17,058 nucleotides of DNA from Chloroflexi bacterium RBG_13_53_26 (GCA_001795035.1 MGMW01000045.1:1-17058); one strand, 5' to 3'; counted from the stretch's first letter, positions 1-8,052 are shown. Notes: a model not told the origin generated them from the letters alone. Program-made: numbers and translations.

Positions 1-361
1 ATTCAGCAAAAGCACCATCCAATCCTTCTCCCGGAACCAGAGGGCTAGGGCACCTGTCTTCTTGATCCTGCTGACACCGATAGCACTTGCCGCAGGGGAG
101 GTACCCGGTTCCGACTATCCGTTCATCCACCCTCAGACCCGTGACAGACTTCCCCACCTCCGCAATTTCACCGCTGAACTCATGCCCCAGCACAGTGGGT
201 TTCTGAGATGTCGATGACCTACCGGCCTTAAAGGTGTGGAGGTCAGTGCCGCATATTCCACATGCCTTCACCTTCACCAGTATCTCGCCTCTTCCGATAG
301 AAGGATTGCTGACAATGTCCACTCTGATGTCGCGCGGGCCGCGGATTGTTGCAACTCTCAT
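1..361 (-). CDS. Zinc-dependent alcohol dehydrogenase (MDR family), N-terminal part
   Basis: This is the N-terminal ~120 residues of a medium-chain zinc dehydrogenase; the rest lies beyond the left edge. The family oxidises alcohols or polyols to aldehydes or ketones with NAD(P)+ in the cytoplasm. Visible are the catalytic-zinc motif CGICGTD (Cys37), the GHE motif at residues 59-61, and a complete structural-zinc loop with Cys90, Cys93, Cys96 and Cys104. The Rossmann cofactor domain is off-window, so NAD/NADP preference is unknown. The ATG at 361 is preceded by an AGGAG site about ten bases upstream. The gene starts 39 bases after the MetH-activation-like gene stops on the same strand, so the two are probably co-transcribed. 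Substrate cannot be told; threonine, sorbitol, butanediol or aryl-alcohol types all share these motifs. Confidence 0.9.
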   Translation of the reverse strand, partial: MRVATIRGPRDIRVDIVSNPSIGRGEILVKVKACGICGTDLHTFKAGRSSTSQKPTVLGHEFSGEIAEVGKSVTGLRVDERIVGTGYLPCGKCYRCQQDQEDRCPSPLVPGEGLDGAFAE

Positions 362-400
362 CGGTGTATTACTCCTATCGCCTTCACAGGATTTGCACCG

Positions 401-1096
401 TTATGGTTGGTCTTTCAGTGCCTTGCGGTACTGGCAGTTCTTTAGATTGCAGTATTGACAGGGGTGCAGACCTTTTGGTGCTTTCAGATTCCTCCCCATG
501 CCCAAGCAAAACGAGATCGACTTCATAGGGATCATTATGCCCTGTTCATTGAGGTGAACACCTATCCTCTCTGCGGGTACCATGGCGAAGATGACTCTCT
601 GGTCTTCCAAAGGCCACGTACCATATCCCGGGCTCAGTCGGGGCCCTGCCTTCATACCACGTTGTGCTGCACCCTGGCAGATGCGACGGTTAACATGATC
701 AGCTACGCTCTCGACTGCCGCAGAGCCGATGCTATCGAGCACCAGAGCAGCGGTATTGGCTCCCTGAGCGGAGAGCTCTGAGACCCTCTGGCCCAGGACT
801 GGACCGATGGTGCATACAACTGCAACAAGATGATCAGCGTTTTGCCATGCTTTGGCCCCGTCCGGATTGTGCAATACCAAGCCGTTCTCCAGGTTGATGG
901 ACTCCTTCGTTACTCTGGCCTCCATCTCGATGAAGGTGGCCTTCGGCTGAAGCAAAGGGTGGAAGTCTTCCATCGCCTTTTCCAGAATCTCCTGGATGGC
1001 CGCGCTCGGTTTCTCATTCTTGTGGTGCCCCTGAATACGGAGGATCTCTTGTTTGTCGATGGCGACTGGGATTCCCTCTAGAATCTCGATGGTCAT
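401..1096 (-). CDS. Stand-alone MetH activation-domain-like protein (corrinoid reactivation type)
   Basis: This 231-residue protein resembles the C-terminal activation domain of B12-dependent methionine synthase. The clearest sign is the SPGYG motif followed by TWPLEDQ near residues 155-165, which in MetH forms the S-adenosylmethionine pocket used in reductive methylation of cob(II)alamin. No homocysteine, folate or cobalamin-binding domain is attached. The C-terminus adds a small cysteine cluster (Cys213, Cys216, Cys221, in a CxYC...CxYR context), seen in related stand-alone proteins of anaerobes, which could bind metal or an Fe-S cluster. The start ATG has only a weak GGTGA site just upstream. 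It lies between the MoaD-like gene (208-base gap) and the alcohol dehydrogenase. Family assignment is fairly secure. A role in reactivating a corrinoid methyltransferase is inference, since no corrinoid protein is in the window. Confidence 0.8.
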   Translation of the reverse strand: MTIEILEGIPVAIDKQEILRIQGHHKNEKPSAAIQEILEKAMEDFHPLLQPKATFIEMEARVTKESINLENGLVLHNPDGAKAWQNADHLVAVVCTIGPVLGQRVSELSAQGANTAALVLDSIGSAAVESVADHVNRRICQGAAQRGMKAGPRLSPGYGTWPLEDQRVIFAMVPAERIGVHLNEQGIMIPMKSISFCLGMGRNLKAPKGLHPCQYCNLKNCQYRKALKDQP

Positions 1097-1143
1097 CTCA
1101 CCCGATCCTGATATCTGGTATATCGGGGCAATTCCAGGTTGGT

Positions 1144-1201
1144 CAGGTATCCTAAGTGACGTGATTTTTGCTGTCGATCGTACCGTACCAGAGGATACCT
1201 G
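1144..1201. repeat. Inverted repeat in the gap between moaD-like and activation-domain genes
   Basis: CAGGTATCC at 1144-1152 is matched exactly by GGATACCTG at 1193-1201, a 9-bp inverted repeat around a 40-base spacer. It falls in the 208-base gap upstream of the MetH-activation-like gene. There is no U-tract, so it is not a classical terminator. It could be a paired operator or an RNA stem, or chance. Confidence 0.35.
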
Positions 1202-1304
1202 GAAACGATGCCATCATTCAACTCTTTGGCAGAAATGGAAGCGTTGACTGTGGCAGAGCTCATCCCAAATATGCGTGGACGGTTGCCTGGTTCTGGAGGG
1301 TCTT

Positions 1305-1586
1305 CTATCCACCGGCGAAGGCCAGGAGGACAAAGAGGTTGGCACCATCTTCAAGCGGCCTCGTGAATTCATCGGCCAGGAGTTTCTCCCCATTGACGAA
1401 GAACATAGTCGAAGGCAGCAACTTGCCTTCCTTATCGTAGACCCACTGTCTCATGGATGGGAATCGGTTTACCAACACTCGAAGGCATTCCAGTGCATCG
1501 GGTGCCGACACCTCGATTGTATCTGGCTCCTTGGTGATGTCACTGAATTGGCGAAGCAAGGAAGACAACCTGACCCTAACTTTCAT
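1305..1586 (-). CDS. MoaD/ThiS-family sulfur carrier protein
   Basis: This is a 93-residue ubiquitin-fold protein ending in the diagnostic Gly-Gly (AFAGG). In the family that C-terminus is adenylylated and converted to a thiocarboxylate, the sulfur donor for the molybdopterin dithiolene (MoaD) or thiamine thiazole (ThiS). The start chosen is the ATG at 1586 (MKVRVRLSS), because it matches the family N-terminus and has a GGGAGA site just upstream; a longer reading from 1631 would add 15 unlikely residues. It overlaps the end of the MoeB/ThiF-like gene by 11 bases, a sign of translational coupling with its probable activating enzyme. The nearby AOR-type tungstoenzyme makes a MoaD-like role in pterin cofactor synthesis the best guess. 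No thiamine genes are present to suggest ThiS. Confidence 0.85.
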   Translation of the reverse strand: MKVRVRLSSLLRQFSDITKEPDTIEVSAPDALECLRVLVNRFPSMRQWVYDKEGKLLPSTMFFVNGEKLLADEFTRPLEDGANLFVLLAFAGG

Positions 1587-2334
1587 TCTTCTCTCCCACA
1601 TCGAATGGCCGGCTTGACCCGCATGCTTCACAATTGGGGTCTTTCTTCACTCTTGCCTCACTGAACCTCATACTGAGACCATCGTAAACTAAGAGCCTAC
1701 CGGTGAGCAATTCACCCATACCTATGAGGTATTTTATCACTTCGGTGGCTTGAACACAGCCAATAACTGCCGGGGTAACGCCGACTACAGGGATTTCCCC
1801 GGGTAGGACGCCTTGGTAGAGGCATCTCAGACATGGCGTTTGAGTGGGCATTATGGTGGTGGCGCTCCCCTCGAATCCGTAGACTGCGCCGTGAAAGAGC
1901 GGCAGTTGCCTGCTGACAGCAACTTGATTCAGCAGGTATCTTGTTGGCAGATTATCCATGGCATCGACAATGGGATAGTGGGCCACAAGGTCAAAGACGT
2001 TCTTCTCGGTGATCAATTCCGCCAGGGCTTCTATCTCAATGTCAGGGTTCAGCAGTGCCAGCCTGTCCTTAGCTGCGATTGCCTTTTCCTTGCCTATATC
2101 GTTAATCGAATATAGTGTCTGTCGGTTCAGGTTGCTGAGTTCCACTCTATCGGAGTCGATTATCCTTATCTTTCCCACCCCGGCTGCTGCCAGATGGATC
2201 AAGATGGCGGAACCAAGCCCCCCGGCACCGGCCACCAGCACCTCTGCTTTCTTGAGCCTCTCCTGGCCTTTCTTCCCCCATCCTGCTATCAGTAGTTGTC
2301 TCTCGTATCTAGATAACTCCTGCCCGCTGAGCAT
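1576..2334 (-). CDS. MoeB/ThiF/HesA-family adenylyltransferase (E1-like)
   Basis: This is a 252-residue E1-like enzyme that would adenylylate the C-terminal glycine of a MoaD/ThiS sulfur carrier. Seen directly are the N-terminal RYERQ (Arg12), the ATP loop GAGGLGS at 36-42, the DSDRVELSNLNRQ segment around 60-72, Asp127, and a zinc site of two CxxC pairs (168/171 and 235/238). There is no clear catalytic cysteine at the position used by ThiF, which fits MoeB-type enzymes. The ATG at 2334 is chosen over upstream ATGs (2352, 2370) because GGGGAGGT lies five bases before it and the protein then begins like its family (MLSGQELSRYERQ). It overlaps the MoaD-like gene by 11 bases and follows the AOR terminator, so it is probably transcribed separately from AOR. 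Confidence 0.88.
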   Translation of the reverse strand: MLSGQELSRYERQLLIAGWGKKGQERLKKAEVLVAGAGGLGSAILIHLAAAGVGKIRIIDSDRVELSNLNRQTLYSINDIGKEKAIAAKDRLALLNPDIEIEALAELITEKNVFDLVAHYPIVDAMDNLPTRYLLNQVAVSRQLPLFHGAVYGFEGSATTIMPTQTPCLRCLYQGVLPGEIPVVGVTPAVIGCVQATEVIKYLIGMGELLTGRLLVYDGLSMRFSEARVKKDPNCEACGSSRPFDVGEKNES

Positions 2335-2409
2335 CCTGACCTCCCCTGCCATCAAGCTTCTAGCCAGCAACTGTATGTGACAATCTTACATCACTTCTCC
2401 CACCAGCCC

Positions 2410-2450
2410 AAAAAACAACCTCTCCCCTATCACAGGGGAGAGGTTGTTTC
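2410..2450 (-). terminator. Strong Rho-independent terminator after the AOR gene
   Basis: A perfect 16-bp stem has arms 2413-2428 and 2434-2449 around a 5-base loop. Read on the minus strand it is followed by six T residues (the A-run at 2410-2415). It lies 32 bases past the AOR stop codon and ends that transcript before the MoeB-like gene. The plus strand has only a short TTT, so it is oriented for the minus strand. Confidence 0.93.
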
Positions 2451-2481
2451 GATCGTCGGGAACCAGAAACCCTCAAATGCC

Positions 2482-4344
2482 TTAGTAAAGCTTTGCTGCC
2501 AGATCAGACAATCCCAGCCTGTTGAGTGTCTCTTTGGATGGACGTCCATCGGGATTAAGTCCCCTTGCCGGGTAGTATTCCTTCAGCATGAGCTCAAGGT
2601 CTATCTTGAAACCGGCAGCGGCGCCCTCGGTGGTGGGTGTGAGTATCCGCTTGGGCAACTTGTCGTCGGCTGCGGTGATACCCATGAGATTGCTCACCCC
2701 TCTCTTCATATGCCATATCCTCTCCCCGCACTCTACCAGTTCACTGAAGGTGTAGTCGAAGCCGCTGGAATATGCCAGGAGTTCAGTGACATCCCCAGCA
2801 TTCATCACAGGACCGAGCATGTAGCAGAACACGCCTGCATTGATGATCTGGCCGAGGTCCTGGGAGTTCTTTATGACTGTCCCCCATACCTTGCTCTCTT
2901 TGACCTGGGCTGCCAAAAGCGGGGTCAGGCCGAGTTCCGGCCAGTCAAAAATCCCTGAACCGATGGTGTAGGCCGGGTCGTTGGTATGGCATGCCCCGCG
3001 TGCCCCTGTGGCATAGGACAGTCCCAGACCGTGGTGTGCACGGGGGTCATGCATGGGAACCTCAAGGCCCTTGACCTCTATGGCGTATTCTGAGGCACCT
3101 TTGCCGATCTTCTGTGCTGCTCTCTTGACGCCCTCAGCTAGAGTAGCGCCAAGGCCCTCGCGACGAGCAATCATGGGGATCATCTTGACGACAGCATCGA
3201 CATTCCCCCATTTGAGATCGATGCCGCCAGTATCCTTGGTGGTCAGGATGCCACGTTCCATACATTCCATAGCCATGGCTATGGCTGAGCCAGCGGAGAT
3301 CACGTCAAGGCCGAAGTCATTGCACATGTCATTCATCTTGATGATGGCGGCCATATCGTCGATCATCAAGTTGCTTCCCAGACTGACCACGCCTTCGTAT
3401 TCCGGGCCAGGTCCTGCCCAGCCCGCAAACGGGCCCTCGGTTATCTTATTTATCCTCTTGCAGCCGACCATACACCCAAAGCACGACTCGGTTCCAGTCA
3501 AGAACTGCTGGCCGCTCAAAACGGGACCGCCTGTTTTGGCAGCAATGGCGGTATTGTCACCCGAAGCCCAGTTTTTGCCCGGCAGGTCGCCCGTTACGGC
3601 GCTGACATCCACGGCGGCATTGGTGCCCAGCATGCCCAGTACCTGAGTAACAATATTGTCCTTGGCCTTCTGCACGAGTACCTTGCGTTTTTCAGAGAAC
3701 TTCTCGGGTGCAGCCAACGGTATCTTACCACTGCCCTTGACGACAACAGCCTTCAGCTTCTTCGATCCCATCACGGCGCCCATGCCGCAGCGGGCAGCGA
3801 GGGATCTCCCGTTGGCAACTCCCGCGTACCTCACCAAATTCTCCCCTGACTGACCGATGCTGACTACCCTGGCTTCCCTTCCCCCGTGACGTGCCTTGAG
3901 AAGGTCGGCAACCTCCAGGTTGCCCTTTCCCCAGAGATCAGAGGCATCCCTGACCTCTGCTTTCTCGTCTTCGATATAGAGGTATACGGGCTTGTTTGAA
4001 GCACCTTGGACAATGATGCCGTCCCAGCCAGCAGATCGGAGTTCAGACGCAAAGTCGCCCCCGCAGGAGCTTTCGGCAAACATGTTGGTCAGCGGCGACT
4101 TGGCGCAGACCGCAAAACGCGCCCCTCCCGGAAGACTGGTGCCGCTAACCGGTCCACACAGGATGAATAGCTCATTCTTTGGAGACAGGGCATCAACCTT
4201 GGGATCGACGCGGTCGAACATCAGCTTGGCGCCGAGTCCGCTGCCGCCGATGAACTTGCGCAGCACACCCTTGTCGATCACGGTTTTGTTGATATTGCCG
4301 TTAGATAGATTGACCTCCAGCATTTTCCCTTCGAAACCTGCCAC
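2482..4344 (-). CDS. aor: Aldehyde:ferredoxin oxidoreductase family tungstoenzyme
   Basis: This is a 620-residue AOR-family protein. The family carries a bis-tungstopterin and one [4Fe-4S] cluster and oxidises aldehydes to carboxylic acids in the cytoplasm, passing electrons to ferredoxin. The cluster ligands are visible as Cys288, Cys291 and Cys295 (CFGCMVGC) with a fourth Cys507 (AGVFCYMLGP). The N-terminal pterin domain holds the GGSGLGAK and PGGARFAVCAKSP segments. The start is the GTG at 4344, preceded by AGGAGG with five bases of spacing; the upstream ATG at 4371 lacks this and would add nine residues before the usual start. It is the first gene of the minus-strand block and ends at a strong terminator. 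Related AOR-like enzymes include the benzoyl-CoA reductase subunit BamB, but no Bam partners are seen, so a simple aldehyde oxidoreductase is likelier. Confidence 0.92.
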   Translation of the reverse strand: MAGFEGKMLEVNLSNGNINKTVIDKGVLRKFIGGSGLGAKLMFDRVDPKVDALSPKNELFILCGPVSGTSLPGGARFAVCAKSPLTNMFAESSCGGDFASELRSAGWDGIIVQGASNKPVYLYIEDEKAEVRDASDLWGKGNLEVADLLKARHGGREARVVSIGQSGENLVRYAGVANGRSLAARCGMGAVMGSKKLKAVVVKGSGKIPLAAPEKFSEKRKVLVQKAKDNIVTQVLGMLGTNAAVDVSAVTGDLPGKNWASGDNTAIAAKTGGPVLSGQQFLTGTESCFGCMVGCKRINKITEGPFAGWAGPGPEYEGVVSLGSNLMIDDMAAIIKMNDMCNDFGLDVISAGSAIAMAMECMERGILTTKDTGGIDLKWGNVDAVVKMIPMIARREGLGATLAEGVKRAAQKIGKGASEYAIEVKGLEVPMHDPRAHHGLGLSYATGARGACHTNDPAYTIGSGIFDWPELGLTPLLAAQVKESKVWGTVIKNSQDLGQIINAGVFCYMLGPVMNAGDVTELLAYSSGFDYTFSELVECGERIWHMKRGVSNLMGITAADDKLPKRILTPTTEGAAAGFKIDLELMLKEYYPARGLNPDGRPSKETLNRLGLSDLAAKLY

Positions 4345-4949
4345 TTGTGCCTCCTTTGTTCTATACAGCAATCAGTATGTTGGGATCGTTCTTCTGTGGG
4401 CCAGTGTGACTGTCAACTGAGTATTCGGAACTTGCTCGGCCTCTTCAACTTTAAGCGGAGTCCCCAGGGTATGGCTGATAAACACAAGCCAACCCCAGCT
4501 TTTCGGGGATGATAATATGCAGAAAGCGACTGCATGTCAAGTTTCAGTTTCTGTTGCATCTTCATTTCATCAATTGGGCCGCAGAGAGCTCTGGCGCTTT
4601 GTCTACTGGGGCATCCGACATCAGCTAACCTGCGCCCTCTATTAGTCTGTCCAGGGTGGTTGGACAAGTGTCTGGACGCGTCCATACCGTAGGAGGACGC
4701 GATCCGTCCCTACCTGGCAGAAAACATACATGAAATAGTGTCAGGCAGCCATCTTATCCAATTAGGGCACTCTTGCACTAAAACTAGGGCATAATTTCAG
4801 GGAACACGGAGTGTTCTACCATTGGTGGCTTTATCCGTTTTCTTGCACAATGAAACTGGATTTGAATTTGTGACCTGCTTACGCCAGATATCATTGGTTT
4901 TCTGAGATAGTGGGGGGAAATCTGGCAACATGGTGAAAGGAGTAAGGCA
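4345..4949. other. 605-base intergenic region between divergent genes
   Basis: This region separates the minus-strand AOR gene from the plus-strand receiver gene and should hold both promoters. A TTGACA box exists on the minus strand (complement of 4411-4416), but no good -10 is found at the right distance. A CATAAT at 4789-4794 points toward the receiver gene without a convincing -35. Small open frames here (such as 4413-4685 minus) have no family resemblance and no clear ribosome site, so I call no gene. Confidence 0.4.
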
Positions 4950-5612
4950 ATGAATGGAAGAGGAACAGGCGAACGCCTTCACGGAAGCAGCGCAAAGAAA
5001 TACGAATCTGAATGGCTTAAGCTTGTTGGCATTGCTGGATATGACCGATATGAACATTGGTTACATAAACCATCAATAGAGACAACAGTCCCAGGAACGG
5101 CTAACTGTGTGAGCGAGGGTAACACAGATGTCTGTTTGTATGGTACGAGTATACTCGGCGATATGCTTATTGCTGCGAAGGATACCCCACCCTGGAAAGC
5201 ACTGGCCACAGCAATTGAAACAATCAAAGTGCTGGTGGTAGATGACCATGCTATAGTCAGGGAAGCTGTCCGAGCATTTTTGACTTTGCAGAAGGACATA
5301 CAGGTGGTAGGCGAGGCAGTGAATGGGCAGGAGGCGTTAGAAAGAACCCTTGAGCTTGCTCCCGATGTGGTGCTAATGGACATAGCGATGCCAGTGATGA
5401 ATGGTCTGGAAGCTACAGAACGGATACGCTCGAAGTGGGATCAGGCTAAGATACTGATGTTGACCCAGTATGACGAAGATGAGAACGTGCTCGCCAGCAC
5501 CCAAGTGGGTGCTCTGGGCTTCGTGCCCAAGAGAAGTGTCGGGGCAGATCTCCTGAATGGAATCAGATCTGTGAGTCAAGGAAAGCGCTTTGTCCATTCG
5601 GTCGCTGCATAG
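4950..5612 (+). CDS. HTH-less NarL-type receiver protein with unrecognised N-terminal extension
   Basis: This is a 220-residue protein. Residues ~92-205 form a CheY-like receiver with the acidic pair Asp98/Asp99, phospho-acceptor Asp144, Thr172 and Lys194 all intact. The receiver is of NarL/FixJ type (VLVVDDHAIVREA start), yet the protein ends about 15 residues after it, so the LuxR-type DNA-binding helix-turn-helix is absent. Residues 1-90 match nothing I recognise; they are hydrophilic, with two cysteines (53, 62). The ATG at 4950 is supported by AAAGGAG seven bases upstream; the internal ATG at 5163 has no site. Its receiver is very similar to that of the protein encoded at 8388-8912 (shared NGQEALE, LTQYDE, PKR, NGIR segments). 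It converges on the regulator gene at 5751-6404. It may act as a phosphate sink or bind a partner. A loss of the HTH by deletion is the alternative. Confidence 0.82.
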   Translation: MNGRGTGERLHGSSAKKYESEWLKLVGIAGYDRYEHWLHKPSIETTVPGTANCVSEGNTDVCLYGTSILGDMLIAAKDTPPWKALATAIETIKVLVVDDHAIVREAVRAFLTLQKDIQVVGEAVNGQEALERTLELAPDVVLMDIAMPVMNGLEATERIRSKWDQAKILMLTQYDEDENVLASTQVGALGFVPKRSVGADLLNGIRSVSQGKRFVHSVAA

Positions 5613-5645
5613 ATTCAGCCAGAGACTCACGTTTGGAACCTATCA

Positions 5646-5664
5646 CAATCTAAGAGATAGATTG
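5646..5664. terminator. Small hairpin between convergent genes
   Basis: CAATCTA (5646-5652) pairs with TAGATTG (5658-5664) around a five-base loop, in the 138-base gap between the convergent receiver (ends 5612) and regulator (ends 5751) genes. It is AT-rich with no U-tract, so terminator function is only suggested by its position. Confidence 0.3.
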
Positions 5665-5750
5665 GCACTGATCACTGCATAAGTAAGGCCATTGTGGAAC
5701 AAAACAGGGAAAACAAACCGCTATCGGCGACATCTATCTCAGGGATTGGG

Positions 5751-6404
5751 TTAACCGTCAACTGTTATGAGCCCCTTCCTGATGGCATATTTGATTAGAT
5801 CAGCTCGACTGTGGATATCCAGTTTCTCCATCAATCTTGTCCTGTGACCGAGAACCGTTTTCACACTGAGAACGAGCATGTCAGCTATCTCTCGGTTGGT
5901 GAGTCCTTCAGCCACTAGCTTGAGCACGTCCCTCTCCCGGGATGTCAAACACTCATAGGAATCTGCCTCCCCCTCTGTCCGCTGGCGGTAATCATCGATC
6001 AGCACCTTGGCCACAGAAGGATAGAGAACAGAATCTCCGCGGTAGACAGAGTTTATGGCTGAAACCAGTTCCGAAGCCACCGCCTTCTTGGACATGAATC
6101 CAATAGCACCAGCTTTGACACTGGATAATACGTATTCTCTGTCAACATGCTGACTTAAGATCAGAATCCTCGCATTCGGCCTGTCCTTGAGAATTCGACG
6201 GCTAGCTTCCAAGCCATCCATAATAGGCATAGCTATATCCATCAGGACGACATCCGGTGTCAGGTCATGGGCTTTGTCCACGGCCTCTCTGCCATCGGTT
6301 GCTTCCCCTACTACTTCGATATCATCCTGAAGCGCCAGGAGAGCTCGGATGCCTTCGCGCATCAAGGCATGATCATCTGCTACCAACACTCGTATCTTAG
6401 CCAC
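5751..6404 (-). CDS. NarL/FixJ-family DNA-binding response regulator
   Basis: This is a 217-residue two-domain regulator. The receiver spans ~3-120, with Asp10/Asp11, phospho-acceptor Asp56, Ser84 and Lys106 in place. A LuxR-type helix-turn-helix spans ~150-212 (LTSRERDVLKLVAEGLTNREI). Phosphorylated regulators of this family dimerise and bind promoter DNA. The GTG start at 6404 has AGGAGG six bases upstream and overlaps the kinase stop codon by eight bases, so kinase and regulator are translationally coupled and form a cognate pair. It is the only one of the three receivers in the window with an output domain. Targets are unknown; the divergent flavoprotein array is a possible one by proximity alone. 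Confidence 0.95.
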   Translation of the reverse strand: MAKIRVLVADDHALMREGIRALLALQDDIEVVGEATDGREAVDKAHDLTPDVVLMDIAMPIMDGLEASRRILKDRPNARILILSQHVDREYVLSSVKAGAIGFMSKKAVASELVSAINSVYRGDSVLYPSVAKVLIDDYRQRTEGEADSYECLTSRERDVLKLVAEGLTNREIADMLVLSVKTVLGHRTRLMEKLDIHSRADLIKYAIRKGLITVDG

Positions 6405-8052
6405 TGGAGACCTCCTGCCTCACTGGAATCTCAGCGGTGATCCGGGTGCCAACCCCTGGTTGTGAATGAACACTCAACTGTCCACCTAGCAACTCTGCTC
6501 GCTCTCTCATACCAAGTAACCCCAGTCCACGCCTCTTGTTCGATATCATGACCTGATCCGGATCAAATCCCTGACCGTTATCTTCAATGCAGGCTACAAT
6601 GGAGTTCTCCCTGAAATCAAGAGCAATGCTAATGCTATCAGCATCAGCATGTTTGATGACGTTATTGCCAGCCTCCTGAACAATTCTGAAGAGAGCCGTC
6701 TCTATCTCAATAGGCAATCTTCTCTCCATGCCACGGGTAGCCAGATGTACTTTTATGCCAGCCGTATCCAAGCGGTTTTCAGTTAGCCACCTTACCGCTG
6801 CCACCAGCCCGAAATCATCCAGCAAACTAGGACGGAGTTCGTACATTATTCTGCGCAGACCATCGTGCATGTTGATGGCCACAGCTTGTAGTCCTCCCAA
6901 CCTTGTCTTGATTTGCTTCGGGTGGCGAGGTAACGCATCGATGAGGGCTTGCAGGTTGACTGCCAAGCTGCTGAGGACCTGGCTGGTCTCATCATGCAGC
7001 TCCCGAGCAATCCTTTTACGCTCTTCTTCTTGGCTCGAAATAATGCGGTACAGCAGTTGCCCCCGCGTATCCGCCATGCGCTGCACCTCGTGATAAAGCT
7101 TGGCGTTTTCAATGGCCATGGCGATCTGATCAGCAACACCGGTCAAGAGCTGAACATCCTGGTGGCTAAACCGCCGTGGGGTGTGACTGGCGATATTCAT
7201 GACGCCTAGGATCTTGTCCTTCGACCGCAGCGGCACACTGGCAAAAGCACGCAGTCCCTCTTTAATAACCACCGGTCGACTAAGCCTGGAGTCCTGGGAT
7301 ATGTCGTCCACGTAGATAGGTTCCCCTGTCTGTGCCACCTTCCCAGCAATGCCCTCTCCCAATCGCAATCCAGCGACTCCTTCCACAAATTCCTGGGACA
7401 CTCCACGGCTGACACGGTAAGAAAGCACGTGGGACTCCTCATCCTTCAGCATGATACCGCCCATATTTGCTTTCATCAAAGTCAGCACCTTGTCCAGAGC
7501 AAGATTGAGAACTGTATCTAAATCTAAGGACTGGCTTACTGTGCTGGCAATAGCACCCAGGGCGAGGAGGTTCTGAGTAGCTTCGATAGTCTGTTTCTGC
7601 ACCCTTCTTAGCTCGGTGACGTCCCTGATCAGCTCGATCATCTCGATGATGTTACCCTGGCTGTCCCTTAAAGGAGAGGCGATAATCTCAATATGTCGCA
7701 CATTAGTCTCACTCCCGGTTTTGGTTTGGTGAATATGATTCACCCTCACCGGTTGGCCACTTTCCCAGACCCTAGGAGCCGGGCATTCGCAGCTATGAGA
7801 ACTGCAAGGCTCAGGCAGACCGTGTGACACTAGGTAACACGGTCTGCCAATGACGTCTGCACTCTTCATCCCGTGCATCCGAAGAAAAGCCTCATTGACC
7901 TCGGTGATCCCCATATCTTGATCAATGACCATCAATTGATCATCCAGGCTATCGAGAATAGCCCGCAGGTGCAAGTTCCTCACTGCTCTTGGAAAACCAA
8001 GCTGATGATCGCCAGATGTCGTATCTTTCCGGGAAGTCATTCTCTCTTGCAT
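6397..8052 (-). CDS. Soluble PAS-GAF sensor histidine kinase (HisKA_3, NarX/DegS type)
   Basis: This is a 551-residue cytoplasmic kinase with no membrane segment. In order it has a PAS domain (~30-147), a GAF domain (~175-318), the HisKA_3 dimerisation/phosphoacceptor region with His353 (RIARELHDE), and a HATPase with N-box (EAGNNVIKHA), G1 (DNGQGFD) and G2 (GLGLLGMRER) near the end. The PAS domain carries four cysteines close together (72, 83, 88, 90), which could hold an Fe-S cluster or act as a redox switch, though a similar Cys-rich insertion occurs in PAS domains of unknown ligand. It phosphorylates the overlapping regulator. The start is uncertain: the ATG at 8052 gives the longest frame, while the ATG at 8040 (MTSRKD) has a purine-rich GAGAG just before it. 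The first ~25 residues look disordered. Confidence 0.93.
   Translation of the reverse strand: MQERMTSRKDTTSGDHQLGFPRAVRNLHLRAILDSLDDQLMVIDQDMGITEVNEAFLRMHGMKSADVIGRPCYLVSHGLPEPCSSHSCECPAPRVWESGQPVRVNHIHQTKTGSETNVRHIEIIASPLRDSQGNIIEMIELIRDVTELRRVQKQTIEATQNLLALGAIASTVSQSLDLDTVLNLALDKVLTLMKANMGGIMLKDEESHVLSYRVSRGVSQEFVEGVAGLRLGEGIAGKVAQTGEPIYVDDISQDSRLSRPVVIKEGLRAFASVPLRSKDKILGVMNIASHTPRRFSHQDVQLLTGVADQIAMAIENAKLYHEVQRMADTRGQLLYRIISSQEEERKRIARELHDETSQVLSSLAVNLQALIDALPRHPKQIKTRLGGLQAVAINMHDGLRRIMYELRPSLLDDFGLVAAVRWLTENRLDTAGIKVHLATRGMERRLPIEIETALFRIVQEAGNNVIKHADADSISIALDFRENSIVACIEDNGQGFDPDQVMISNKRRGLGLLGMRERAELLGGQLSVHSQPGVGTRITAEIPVRQEVSSG

Noticed and set aside
455..781. Plus-strand open frame of 108 codons, and others at 1275-1664, 2377-2958 and 3053-3646.
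   Set aside because: Each is antisense to a convincing minus-strand gene (activation domain, MoaD-like, AOR) and has no recognisable domain or ribosome site.
4411..4416. TTGACA on the minus strand as the AOR promoter.
   Set aside because: No acceptable -10 box is found 15-20 bases downstream.
4413..5057. Minus-strand open frames (4413-4685 and 4797-5057) in the intergenic region.
   Set aside because: No clear ribosome site and no family resemblance; the second also overlaps the start of the well-supported receiver gene.
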